Source of the DNA: Deltaproteobacteria bacterium
GTDB lineage: Bacteria; Desulfobacterota; Dissulfuribacteria; Dissulfuribacterales; UBA3076
DNA length: 37,947 bases
NCBI GenBank assembly: GCA_018399745.1
Contig: JAGYNZ010000001.1
Coordinates: 1-37,947, forward strand
Direction of reading: 5' to 3'
A program made the translations under genes and the position numbers. The notes below the pieces were generated by a model. It was not told the origin of the DNA, searched no databases, and saw only the letters and a program-made list of their open reading frames with translations. Below are positions 25,962 through 34,520 of this stretch, piece by piece. Numbering within the stretch: position 1 is the first letter of the stretch; each line of letters starts with the position of its first letter.

Positions 25962-26576
25962 TCAGGGAAAAACACTTCTAATATCTTTTTGATCAATTAT
26001 ACCTTCCCGTATAATCTTAAAAGGTTCGGTGCACACATCTACGATTGTGGATGGGCGCCCTCCAGATGTGGGCCCACCATCCAGTATATAGTCGGGGGGG
26101 GGAGATTGTAACTGATCCTTAACTTCCTCTGCATTACAGGTGGCAGGGTGTTTTGAGAGATTTGCACTTGTTGCAGTAATAGGACCTCCCAGAGCTGTTA
26201 CCAGAGAATTTGCCCATGAATTGCTGGAAATTCTCACCCCTACTTTGTCGGTATTTGCACAAAGTGGCCACGGTAATTCAGGTTTAGCTGGTAAAAGCAG
26301 CGTCAAAGGGCCCGGCCAGAATCTCTCCATTAAGGCAAATGCAGACGGCGGAACTTGGTTGACCAAATGGATAAGATCTGAAATATTTGAAATAAGGATC
26401 AAAAGTGGTTTATATCTTGGCCTTTTTTTGATTATGTAGATCCGTTCAAGGGCATAGACGTTTTTTGTTGAAGCCCCTAGCCCATAGCTCGTCTCTGTGG
26501 GGAAGGCTATCACTCCACCTTTCCGCATTATATCTGCAGCTCGTTGGATTAATGCGTAGTCAGGTGATAAAACCAT
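25962..26576 (-). CDS. tsaC: L-threonylcarbamoyladenylate synthase (TsaC/Sua5 family)
   Basis: Makes threonylcarbamoyl-AMP for the universal t6A37 tRNA modification. The YrdC fold is shown by GGVIAFPTETSYGLGAS, IIKKRPRYKPLLILI, FWPGPLTLLLPA, VGVRISSN and ITATSANLS. At 204 residues it is the short TsaC-like form without a full Sua5 C-terminal domain. ATG 26576. It is co-oriented with mltG, with a 24-base gap. The common SANxSG is SANLSK here, a minor change. Which subfamily name applies is a matter of convention. Confidence 0.92.
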   Translation of the reverse strand: MVLSPDYALIQRAADIMRKGGVIAFPTETSYGLGASTKNVYALERIYIIKKRPRYKPLLILISNISDLIHLVNQVPPSAFALMERFWPGPLTLLLPAKPELPWPLCANTDKVGVRISSNSWANSLVTALGGPITATSANLSKHPATCNAEEVKDQLQSPPPDYILDGGPTSGGRPSTIVDVCTEPFKIIREGIIDQKDIRSVFP

Positions 26577-26798
26577 ATAATAAATAAAGCGCCCAAGGGA
26601 TTAAATAACAGGTAATTGTTCACGAAGCGTTGAAATCAGAAACCATAAACTGTGAATTTGGCCTTCATGCCTCTGTATCTTTGCAGGTGATAATATTAAT
26701 TCCTAGGGTATTTCTTTATTTTTTGCTCCACTTATCAAAAACTTATCAGACTATGTCTGACAGATCTTCCCCCATTTGCAAACAGCCAACTCGCAAAC

Positions 26799-28628
26799 TC
26801 ATTTTATTTCTACCAAACTTCTCATTTCAGATTTCGTCTCTTCTATCTTTCTTGCCTGAGACTCTCTATATTCCTTAAGCTTCCCTGCAATATTCTTATC
26901 TTCCAGTGCCAGGATCTGAAGTGCCAACAAGGCGGCGTTTTTTGCCCCGGCCTCTCCTATTGCCACAGTTGCAACAGGAACCCCAGGGGGCATCTGGACA
27001 GTGGATAGCAAAGCATCAAGTCCATGCAACGCTGAACTGTCTATCGGCACACCTATGACAGGTAGTATCGTGTTAGCTGCCAAGCTGCCAGCCAAGTGTG
27101 CGGCCATTCCAGCGCCAGCTATTAAGACCTTTATTCCTCTGTTTTCTGCCTGTTTTGCATATTGTGCAGTAAGTTCCGGGGAGCGATGAGCTGAGGCGAC
27201 CTTCAACTCACATGCAATATCAAACTCCTTCAGAATATCCCGGGCTGCCCCCATAACCTCATGGTCACTGAGGCTTCCCATGACAATACCTACCTTGGCA
27301 GAGTTGCCAGAATGTGAGGAAACAGACTTACTGGACTCACCGGACATGTATCTGAGGGCCTTTTGACCAATATCTCTTCTATAATGCATACCTTCCCAGG
27401 AAATTTGATCAACTGCTTTATATGCAAGGTCTATCGCCTCTGGAATCGTATTCCCAAGTGCAGTAATTCCTAAAACCCTTCCACCAGATGTGACGAATCG
27501 GCCCCTGTCCTTGGCAGTCCCTGCGTGAAAGACCATTACGTCCTGCATCTCAGCAACTTTTCCCAGACCGTGGATAACCTTGCCTGTCTCATAGCTTCCA
27601 GGATAACCTCCAGAGGCGAGGACAACACAGACAGCAGCCCTTGGGTCCCACTCAAGCCTGACTTCATTTAACCTGCCCTCAAGTGCTGCCTCAATTACTT
27701 CCATCAGGTCGGTGCGAAGTCGCATCAGGATCGGCTGAGCCTCTGGGTCACCGAACCGGCAGTTAAATTCCAAGACCCTGGATATACCATCTTTAATTAT
27801 GATGCCACCATAAAGCACTCCCTGATAAGGCCTTTTTAGCCTCGCCATGGCTTCTATTGTAGGTCTCATAACCGTGTCCATGATATCATCAAATAGATCA
27901 CCACTTACCACAGGGGCTGGAGAGTAAGCCCCCATACCGCCGGTATTATGGCCCTTATCATCATCAAATACGGGCTTGTGGTCCTGAGAAGTGGCAAGGG
28001 GGAGGACTGTCGTTCCGTCGGTTATAGCCATGAAGGAGGCCTCTTCCCCTGTGAGAAATTCCTCTACTATCAGACAATTACCTGCTTTACCAAAGGCATT
28101 TTTGCGAAGGATAAGATCTATTGCCTCTTCCGCATCAGCAAGGGAATGGGCCAGCAACACCCCCTTGCCGGCTGCCAACCCGTCTGCCTTTATAACAATT
28201 GGTACTCCAGCTATATCCTTGATATAATCAAAAGCGGCATTTGGTTCGGCAAAAACCCTGTAGGTCCCTGTCCGTATACCGGCCTCAGCGAGCAAATCTT
28301 TTGAAAATACCTTACTTGCTTCAATCTCGGCAGCCGCTTTAGTAGGTCCAAAGACCGCAAGTCCATGTTCGTTAAATTTGTCTACCAGACCTTCAGCCAA
28401 GGGGGCCTCCGGACCTACCAGTGTTATATCGATTCCCTCCTTTTTGACAAATGACACGAGACCGTCAATGTCACAGACTTTTAAGGGTACACAAACGGCA
28501 TGTTGACTTATGCCGGCATTGCCAGGTGCACAGAATACTCTTGATACCTTTGGGCTGGACGCCAGCTTCCAGCAAAGGGCGTGTTCGCGTCCCCCTGAAC
28601 CTATGACTAAGATTGTCTTCTTATGCAT
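26799..28628 (-). CDS. PurD::PurE fusion: GAR synthetase and N5-CAIR mutase in one chain
   Basis: A single frame encodes two enzymes of purine synthesis. Residues 1 to about 425 are PurD, an ATP-grasp ligase making glycinamide ribonucleotide: [13 protein letters not shown] at the start, [44 protein letters not shown] and [12 protein letters not shown]. From about residue 440 comes class I Pur[34 protein letters not shown] and [19 protein letters not shown]. The joint is a Ser-rich linker ([12 protein letters not shown]). PurD and PurE act at non-consecutive steps. The ATG at 28628 begins at the family N-terminus; an open frame to 28751 adds 41 unconserved residues. Both halves look active. 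Confidence 0.94.
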   Translation of the reverse strand: MHKKTILVIGSGGREHALCWKLASSPKVSRVFCAPGNAGISQHAVCVPLKVCDIDGLVSFVKKEGIDITLVGPEAPLAEGLVDKFNEHGLAVFGPTKAAAEIEASKVFSKDLLAEAGIRTGTYRVFAEPNAAFDYIKDIAGVPIVIKADGLAAGKGVLLAHSLADAEEAIDLILRKNAFGKAGNCLIVEEFLTGEEASFMAITDGTTVLPLATSQDHKPVFDDDKGHNTGGMGAYSPAPVVSGDLFDDIMDTVMRPTIEAMARLKRPYQGVLYGGIIIKDGISRVLEFNCRFGDPEAQPILMRLRTDLMEVIEAALEGRLNEVRLEWDPRAAVCVVLASGGYPGSYETGKVIHGLGKVAEMQDVMVFHAGTAKDRGRFVTSGGRVLGITALGNTIPEAIDLAYKAVDQISWEGMHYRRDIGQKALRYMSGESSKSVSSHSGNSAKVGIVMGSLSDHEVMGAARDILKEFDIACELKVASAHRSPELTAQYAKQAENRGIKVLIAGAGMAAHLAGSLAANTILPVIGVPIDSSALHGLDALLSTVQMPPGVPVATVAIGEAGAKNAALLALQILALEDKNIAGKLKEYRESQARKIEETKSEMRSLVEIK

Positions 28629-29048
28629 AATCTTCTTCTCCCTGTATTTGTTCTCTAAACAAGGCAAGCTCAACCTACCATCGGCAGAGACGGTGTCAAC
28701 GCCTGTTCTAATAATTTTAAGCCTTGGATGCCTGAACTCAGAGATAATCAAAATCTACATGACATGTAATACATGAGTTAGCATTGGGGCAGGACCTCAG
28801 GATATACATTAAAGATTGATTTAGAAAACGTCGACCTGGCTTTACAATAGTGTATGATTAAGTTGTTTTATAACTGTTCAAGGCTGAAATTTGAAATTGA
28901 AATATAAAAATTGAGGGAAAAATTAAACAAAGACATTAAATTCAAATTTCCAATTTCTGTTTTCTTACTTCAAAGTTTCGGGAAAACTGATTTTATTTCA
29001 AAACACTGGTAACTGATAGTGGATATTAAGTAAAAGGCAAAAATAAAA
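28629..29048. other. Divergent spacer between purD::purE and the DUF364-like gene
   Basis: About 420 bases without a supported gene. It must contain promoters in both directions, but I cannot name convincing boxes. It carries copy 2 of the AT-rich intergenic inverted repeat in its right half. Confidence 0.5.
28886..28957. repeat. AT-rich intergenic inverted repeat, copy 2
   Basis: GAAATTTGAAATTGAAAT at the left end is imperfectly complementary to ATTCAAATTTCCAATTTC at the right end, with about 35 bases between. It shares the AAATTTGAAATT vocabulary of the elements at 3060-3127 and 37876-37947. Confidence 0.5.
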
Positions 29049-29795
29049 ATGTATGCAAAACTCAAAGAATCGCTGAGGGATATAGCGGTAAAGAATGGTT
29101 CTATGAAAACTGAGGTAAATATTACGGCAAAAATCCTGACACCTGAGGAAGCCATAGGTAAGACAGAAAGGAAGGATTTCCCGCTGCTTAAAGGCAAGGA
29201 GTCGTTAATCCAGGCAAATTTCAAAAATGCATTGGGACAGGCATTTACTGACACCCCAAGGACCTTCAGAGGAAAACTTGAAAAAATACTCGAATTGAAA
29301 TTAAAGGATAACGGTGAAAGAGCGCTCTTTGTCGCCACGTTAAACGCACTGATGCGATATGTACGTATTATTAACGACACTGTTCACTGCAAAGAAGAGG
29401 AGCCGGAATGGTGTGCCAAGGAAATGGTCAAAACGATCATTGATAAATACAGCCCTGATGTCAAGATTGGAATCGTTGGTTTTCAGCCAGCAATAATTGA
29501 TAATTTCTCCAGTAGATTATCTGCGGAAAATCTGAAAGTAACTGACCTTGATCGAGACAATATTAATAAAATAAAATATGGAGTTTTCGTCTGGGATGGT
29601 GAAGAAATGACAGAAGAACTATTTAAGACCTGCGACGTTGTTCTGGCGACAGGGTCGACAATAGTAAACGATTCCTTGTCTCAGTTAATTTCTCTTTCAG
29701 ATAGATATAAAAAGCCAATTTATTTCTATGGTACAACCATCGCTGGAGCCAGCAGGTTTTTGAATTTGAAAAGACTGTGTTTCCAATCTTCTTAA
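29049..29795 (+). CDS. DUF364 (with DUF4213-like N-terminus) Rossmann-like protein, putative metal chelation
   Basis: A 248-residue soluble protein. The N-terminal half (KGKESLIQANFKNALGQAFT) resembles DUF4213, and the C-terminal half (KIGIVGFQPAIIDNFSSRL, VTDLDRDNIN, VVLATGSTIVNDSLSQLI, KPIYFYGTTIAGASRFL) resembles DUF364, annotated in databases as a possible heavy-metal chelation domain. The conserved Cys-His pair in NDTVHCKEEEPEWCAKE fits a metal role. The biochemical function of this family is not established to my knowledge. It stands alone: divergent from purD::purE and convergent with the next gene, so context gives no further clue. Confidence 0.75.
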   Translation: MYAKLKESLRDIAVKNGSMKTEVNITAKILTPEEAIGKTERKDFPLLKGKESLIQANFKNALGQAFTDTPRTFRGKLEKILELKLKDNGERALFVATLNALMRYVRIINDTVHCKEEEPEWCAKEMVKTIIDKYSPDVKIGIVGFQPAIIDNFSSRLSAENLKVTDLDRDNINKIKYGVFVWDGEEMTEELFKTCDVVLATGSTIVNDSLSQLISLSDRYKKPIYFYGTTIAGASRFLNLKRLCFQSS

Positions 29796-29892
29796 GCATA
29801 CATGCATCTGGATAATCATACTGACCGGTATGAATCGAACCGAATATTTTGTTAATCAGCACGGAGCACAATACAAAATTTAAGTAACGCAA

Positions 29893-30618
29893 TTAATGGT
29901 AACGAAGTAAAGGACTCAGTCCCCAGATTCTGAGGCCCTTATCTTTGATACCAGTAACCAGTAATGTAAGCATTTCAACAAAAAGGTGTTCCGGAGGCGA
30001 TGTCAGGGGATGATTTTGCACCAGAATTATGTCTCCCGGCCTCACTTTCATCAGAATATTCTCAACTGAAGTACTAAAAAGTACCCCCTTACGCCATCTG
30101 AGTTTTAGAGATGGGTTTACCACAAAAAGACCTAGCTCTCTTGCCGTTCTTATCAATTGAAGATCCTTCCATCCATAAGGGGGCATAAGAAAGCAGGCAT
30201 CTCTTCCCTGAATGTCGCTTACCAGTGTTACACACGGCTTGAGTATATGCCTTAATTCTATTCTGCTTTTAAAAACAAGCGATCCGTAAGTCTCTCCATG
30301 AATCCCTATCTCAAAGGACTGCAAAGCGCGCATGGACCTGGGATTACTCCTGGCTTCTTTCTCTTCTATGAAAAATGTGGCTGGAATCTCAAGCTCATGG
30401 AGTCGTTTGCAAATGGTCTCTGTTAAAGAATTTGGGCTCTGATCGAATACGAGACTTATTGCAGGCACATGTCTGGAACCATGGGTTAATACCCTGCCCC
30501 ATAAAGTGGCCCTTGAGCAAAAAATCTCATATGCGCATGTAGCCAAGGCACCTGTGCCTCCAAGAAAAATAAGGCCCTTTAAACCACTCTTGGAAAAAAT
30601 TCCAGTCGATTTCGGCAC
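29893..30618 (-). CDS. Polysaccharide deacetylase-like (NodB fold) protein with degenerate metal site
   Basis: An N-terminal hydrophobic segment (about 15-30) suggests membrane anchoring or export. A NodB-type core follows: AISLVFDQSPNSLTETICKR, IPATFFIE, FEIGIHGETY, FLMPPYGW and GDIILVQNH. In active enzymes the first motif is TFDDG, the second HxxxH and the third RxxPY. Here the second Asp is Gln60, the second His is Tyr111 and the Arg position is Met145. Asp59 and His107 remain. Loss of two of three metal ligands argues against ordinary deacetylation. It lies 19 bases after the polyprenyl synthase gene, probably in the same transcript. Assignment to the fold is moderately secure; function is open. 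Confidence 0.7.
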   Translation of the reverse strand: MPKSTGIFSKSGLKGLIFLGGTGALATCAYEIFCSRATLWGRVLTHGSRHVPAISLVFDQSPNSLTETICKRLHELEIPATFFIEEKEARSNPRSMRALQSFEIGIHGETYGSLVFKSRIELRHILKPCVTLVSDIQGRDACFLMPPYGWKDLQLIRTARELGLFVVNPSLKLRWRKGVLFSTSVENILMKVRPGDIILVQNHPLTSPPEHLFVEMLTLLVTGIKDKGLRIWGLSPLLRYH

Positions 30619-30637
30619 TGTCTTGCCCTCACTTATG

Positions 30638-31648
30638 TTACTTGCGACGTTCTAAAACAAACCATGCAAGGTCATGGAGTAAGTCTTTAGTTTCTACCGG
30701 GGCAAAAATCTCCAAACCTTTACAGGCCATATCAATCAAGGCCTTTGCACGCCTATGTGTATAATCCAATCCACCGGTATCGACCAGCAAATCCTTCACC
30801 CATACAAGTTTCTTTTCTGAGATATTGCCACCCCTGAGCAACTTCGACAACATTACTTTTTCTCTGGAAGACGCCTTCTCAATAGCCACAACAAGGGGCA
30901 GCGTAATTTTCCCTTCCGCAAGATCCGTACCGATGGCCTTTCCCAACTCACTGGTATCTGCGGTATAATCAAGGATATCGTCAATCATCTGAAATGCCTG
31001 GCCCAAATAGAGACCATAGTCACTGAGGGCTTGTACCTCTGACTTCCCTGCACCGGCAAAAAGCGCCCCGATTTTACATGACACAGAAATCAGTGAGGCT
31101 GTCTTTTTGTTAATGATTTCTAGATAGGTCTTCTCGTCAAAACTCGGGGTCTCTACCTGTAAAAGCTGTAGAATTTCACCTTCAGACATCAAGGCGACTG
31201 TATCTGCAATAGCCTTTGCAATACGGATATCGTCAAACCGGCTGGCAAGATTGAGGGCCTTGGCATAGAGAAAATCCCCAACCAGGACCGTGGCCTTATT
31301 TCCCCATATTTTATAGGCAGGAGACCTGCCGCGGCGCATCACGCCTCCATCTACTACGTCATCGTGGAGAAGACTGGCAGCATGGAGATACTCCGGGACT
31401 GCCGAAAGATTGAATACATCTTCATCGTCTCTGCCCAACAGTCTTGCTGCACACACAGTGAGTAAAGGCCTTAAACGTTTTCCCCCTGCAAAAAGGATAT
31501 ACTGGCTTATTTCATTTATAAAGGGTATGTGAGAAGCGAAATGTCTATTCAATACCCGCTCAATTTTTTCAAAATCCGGTCTGAAAGAGTCCAAAATGCC
31601 TTTGAGATTAGATCTGTGATAAGATCCCTTCTCTGGAAATACTTCCAC
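30638..31648 (-). CDS. Trans-polyprenyl diphosphate synthase (IspB/HepT-like)
   Basis: Chain-elongating prenyltransferase, probably for the quinone side chain. It shows GGKRLRP (55-61), the first aspartate-rich motif HDDVVD (95-100), KTASLIS, and the second motif MIDDILDY (221-228). Length 336 is typical of octaprenyl or heptaprenyl synthases. The start is GTG at 31648 with a purine-rich GGGGG upstream. Product chain length cannot be read reliably from the sequence by eye, so I give no symbol. It is divergent from mutS. Confidence 0.93.
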   Translation of the reverse strand: MEVFPEKGSYHRSNLKGILDSFRPDFEKIERVLNRHFASHIPFINEISQYILFAGGKRLRPLLTVCAARLLGRDDEDVFNLSAVPEYLHAASLLHDDVVDGGVMRRGRSPAYKIWGNKATVLVGDFLYAKALNLASRFDDIRIAKAIADTVALMSEGEILQLLQVETPSFDEKTYLEIINKKTASLISVSCKIGALFAGAGKSEVQALSDYGLYLGQAFQMIDDILDYTADTSELGKAIGTDLAEGKITLPLVVAIEKASSREKVMLSKLLRGGNISEKKLVWVKDLLVDTGGLDYTHRRAKALIDMACKGLEIFAPVETKDLLHDLAWFVLERRK

Positions 31649-31733
31649 CTATGAAAACCCCCTTTCCTAATTTTAAACAAGGAAATACCATAGAAAATAA
31701 CAAAGGGCTATGCTCAAACAATTATTCGTTCCC

Positions 31734-31762
31734 TTGTCTGTGAGTATGAACCGTTATATGCT
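31734..31762 (+). promoter_or_regulatory. Possible mutS promoter
   Basis: TTGTCT (31734-31739) and TATGCT (31757-31762) are separated by 17 bases, each matching four of six consensus positions, 26 bases before the mutS ATG. Weak, by eye only. Confidence 0.3.
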
Positions 31763-31788
31763 CAAATTATACTTTTATTTAATAGCTA

Positions 31789-34467
31789 ATGATACAGAAT
31801 ATAAAAGATAAAACGAAAGACCTCACGCCTATGTTGCAGCAGTATAAGGGCATTAAATCTCAGTATCCTGATGCAATTTTATTTTTTCGCATGGGAGATT
31901 TTTATGAAATGTTTCTGGATGATGCCAAGATAGCCTCCCGGATTCTGGAAATCACACTTACATCCAGGAACAAACACAAAGAAGAACAAATCCCGATGTG
32001 TGGTGTACCGGTACATTCAGCCGAGAACTATCTGAACAGGCTTGTACAATCCGGACATAGGGTAGCAATATGTGAGCAGGTAGAAGACCCGAAACAGGCC
32101 AAAGGGTTGGTCAAAAGAGAAGTGATTCGAGTTATGACCCCCGGACTCATCACGACAGAAGGGAGCGTGGGAGCTAAAACCAATAACTACCTTATTTCTC
32201 TAAACCCTGGAAACACCAAAGAACCTTGGGGACTTTCCTGTCTGGACATATCAACAGGAGAATTTAGGGTAACCGAACTTTCCAGGGAGGAAGATGCCCT
32301 TACAGAACTCTTTCGTCTGGAGCCTTCTGAAGTCCTCTTACCAGATAGCCAAAGGGAAGTACAACTTGTTGTCCGGTTGCAACAGGCCATCCCGGAGGCC
32401 TTTCTGAGCTTTCGGCCTGACGTATGGTGGCAACACGAAAGGGCCAGAACAAACCTTCAAGAACATTTAAAGACCCTCTCTCTGGATGGTTTCGGGTTGA
32501 CGGGGCTTAGCTCTGGCATCCGGGCGGCAGGCGCACTTCTTTCATATGCTTCAGAGACCCAAAAAAGCGAAACATCTCACATAAACCATCTAAAACCTTA
32601 TCTGCTGAGCGATTACCTCATCATAGATGAGGTCACAAAACAGAATCTGGAACTGCTGTCAAACTCTTTGGACCATGGTCGTCAAGGTACTCTGCTGGAT
32701 GTTCTGGACCTTACTTTAACACCCATGGGAGGGCGTCTTCTCAAAAAGTGGGTTCTCTATCCATCAAGAGATATTGCTGAAATAGAAGACAGGCTGTCTG
32801 CTGTGGAAATACTCAAAAAAAATCCTTCGATTCGAAAAGATTTAAGAAAGGAGATGCGCCAGGTTTATGACATTGAGCGACTCGTTGCCAGGACAGTCCT
32901 TGGTACTGCAAATGGCAGAGACCTCCTGGCCCTCAAACAATCTGTTACTCGAATACCGTATATAAAAAAAGCGCTCGAGGATCTATTGGGAATTCCTTCT
33001 TTACAAAAAGACCGGAAAGCGGATCTGAACGAAATTTACATGGCCTTGGATCCTTTGCAGGACGTAGCAGATATCATAAATCGTTCCATAAGAGATGACT
33101 GCCCAATAATTCTTAGAGAGGGCAGACTGATAAAAAAAGGATTCAACAACAAACTCGATGAAATTATTCATCTTCAGAGAGATGGAAGGTCTTTTATAGC
33201 CGGGCTGGAAACCAAAGAACGGGAAAGAACCGGCATTCCATCTCTCAAGGTCGGATTTAATAAGGTCTTTGGTTATTATCTTGAGGTCTCAAAGGCCAGA
33301 TCAGACAATGTACCTGATGATTATATCAGAAAGCAGACCCTTGTGGCGGCGGAGCGCTATATTACTCCGGAACTAAAGGACATAGAATCAAAGATCCTTA
33401 ATGCACAGGATCAAAGGCTGGTCCTTGAATTTGAGCTGTTCATGGAGATCAGGTCTAAAGTAGCTGTAGCAGGAACTCGCTTACAGAACACGGCTGCGGC
33501 ACTGGCAAAAACAGACTGCCTCTCTTCACTTGCAGAGGCGGCTGAACGATATAACTACGTGAGGCCAAAACTGGATCACGACGAAAGAATATTTATAAGC
33601 CAAGGCAGACATCCGGTTATAGAACATACACTTAAGGAAAGTTTTGTTCCAAATGATGTAGAGCTGAACCACCGCAATTCTCAGCTCGTGATTATAACCG
33701 GGCCCAACATGGCGGGTAAATCCACGGTCCTCAGACAGACCGCTCTTATTGTCTTAATGGCCCAGATGGGAAGCTTTGTTCCGGCAGAAAGGGCAATGAT
33801 AGGTATGGTGGATCGGATATTCACACGCGTAGGTGCTACAGACTACTTGACTCGAGGCCAAAGTACGTTCATGGTGGAGATGACTGAGACCGCAAATATT
33901 ATTCATAACGCCACAAGCCGCAGCCTTGTGATCCTGGACGAGATCGGCCGGGGGACTAGCACTTACGATGGTCTTGCCATTGCCTGGGCAGTTGCGGAAA
34001 ATTTATTGTACAAAGACAAAAGGGGAGTAAAAGCTCTCTTTGCCACTCATTATCACGAACTGACCGACTTAGCAAAAAAGCACGATAAGGTGCGCAATAT
34101 GCATATAGCTGTTAAAGAGTGGGGAGATCAGATAATCTTTTTACGACGGCTGGTGGATGGGTTCACCAGTCGCAGTTATGGAATCCAGGTTGCTGCCCTG
34201 GCCGGTGTGCCAGATTCAGTAATTAAAAGGGCCACGGAGATCCTGAAGAGTATTGAAAAAAAGCCCTCTAGAAATAAAAAGGAAATTCCTGCGGACCATT
34301 TATGTAAAAGGAGACCTAAGCAGCATCCGGCCCAAATGCCCTTACCACTCGTCACTGATCATGGAAGTGAACTTCGAGAAAAGATACTCTCAGCCGATAT
34401 CAATAAAATGACACCGCTTGAAGCCATTAATTACTTAGCAGGGCTTAAATCCATAGCAAAAAAGTAA
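31789..34467 (+). CDS. mutS: DNA mismatch repair protein MutS
   Basis: Recognises mismatches and recruits MutL. The mismatch-binding Phe-x-Glu lies in FFRMGDFYEMF (F38, E40). The connector, core and clamp domains follow, with FNKVFGYYLEVSKA. The ATPase has Walker A GPNMAGKST (638-646), DEIGRGTSTYDGLA (Walker B and signature) and ATHYHEL. Length 892 is normal for MutS1. No clear Shine-Dalgarno precedes ATG 31789; ATG at residue 15 is an alternative. The next gene follows after 53 bases. Confidence 0.98.
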   Translation: MIQNIKDKTKDLTPMLQQYKGIKSQYPDAILFFRMGDFYEMFLDDAKIASRILEITLTSRNKHKEEQIPMCGVPVHSAENYLNRLVQSGHRVAICEQVEDPKQAKGLVKREVIRVMTPGLITTEGSVGAKTNNYLISLNPGNTKEPWGLSCLDISTGEFRVTELSREEDALTELFRLEPSEVLLPDSQREVQLVVRLQQAIPEAFLSFRPDVWWQHERARTNLQEHLKTLSLDGFGLTGLSSGIRAAGALLSYASETQKSETSHINHLKPYLLSDYLIIDEVTKQNLELLSNSLDHGRQGTLLDVLDLTLTPMGGRLLKKWVLYPSRDIAEIEDRLSAVEILKKNPSIRKDLRKEMRQVYDIERLVARTVLGTANGRDLLALKQSVTRIPYIKKALEDLLGIPSLQKDRKADLNEIYMALDPLQDVADIINRSIRDDCPIILREGRLIKKGFNNKLDEIIHLQRDGRSFIAGLETKERERTGIPSLKVGFNKVFGYYLEVSKARSDNVPDDYIRKQTLVAAERYITPELKDIESKILNAQDQRLVLEFELFMEIRSKVAVAGTRLQNTAAALAKTDCLSSLAEAAERYNYVRPKLDHDERIFISQGRHPVIEHTLKESFVPNDVELNHRNSQLVIITGPNMAGKSTVLRQTALIVLMAQMGSFVPAERAMIGMVDRIFTRVGATDYLTRGQSTFMVEMTETANIIHNATSRSLVILDEIGRGTSTYDGLAIAWAVAENLLYKDKRGVKALFATHYHELTDLAKKHDKVRNMHIAVKEWGDQIIFLRRLVDGFTSRSYGIQVAALAGVPDSVIKRATEILKSIEKKPSRNKKEIPADHLCKRRPKQHPAQMPLPLVTDHGSELREKILSADINKMTPLEAINYLAGLKSIAKK

Positions 34468-34520
34468 AAGGACAACCTGAAATCGCAAATTAACGCCAAA
34501 AAGTATGAATTACCGGAATC

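Noticed and set aside
29817..29832. CATAC/GTATG hairpin between the DUF364-like gene and the deacetylase-like gene
   Set aside because: Only five base pairs and no T-run on either side; too weak to call a terminator.
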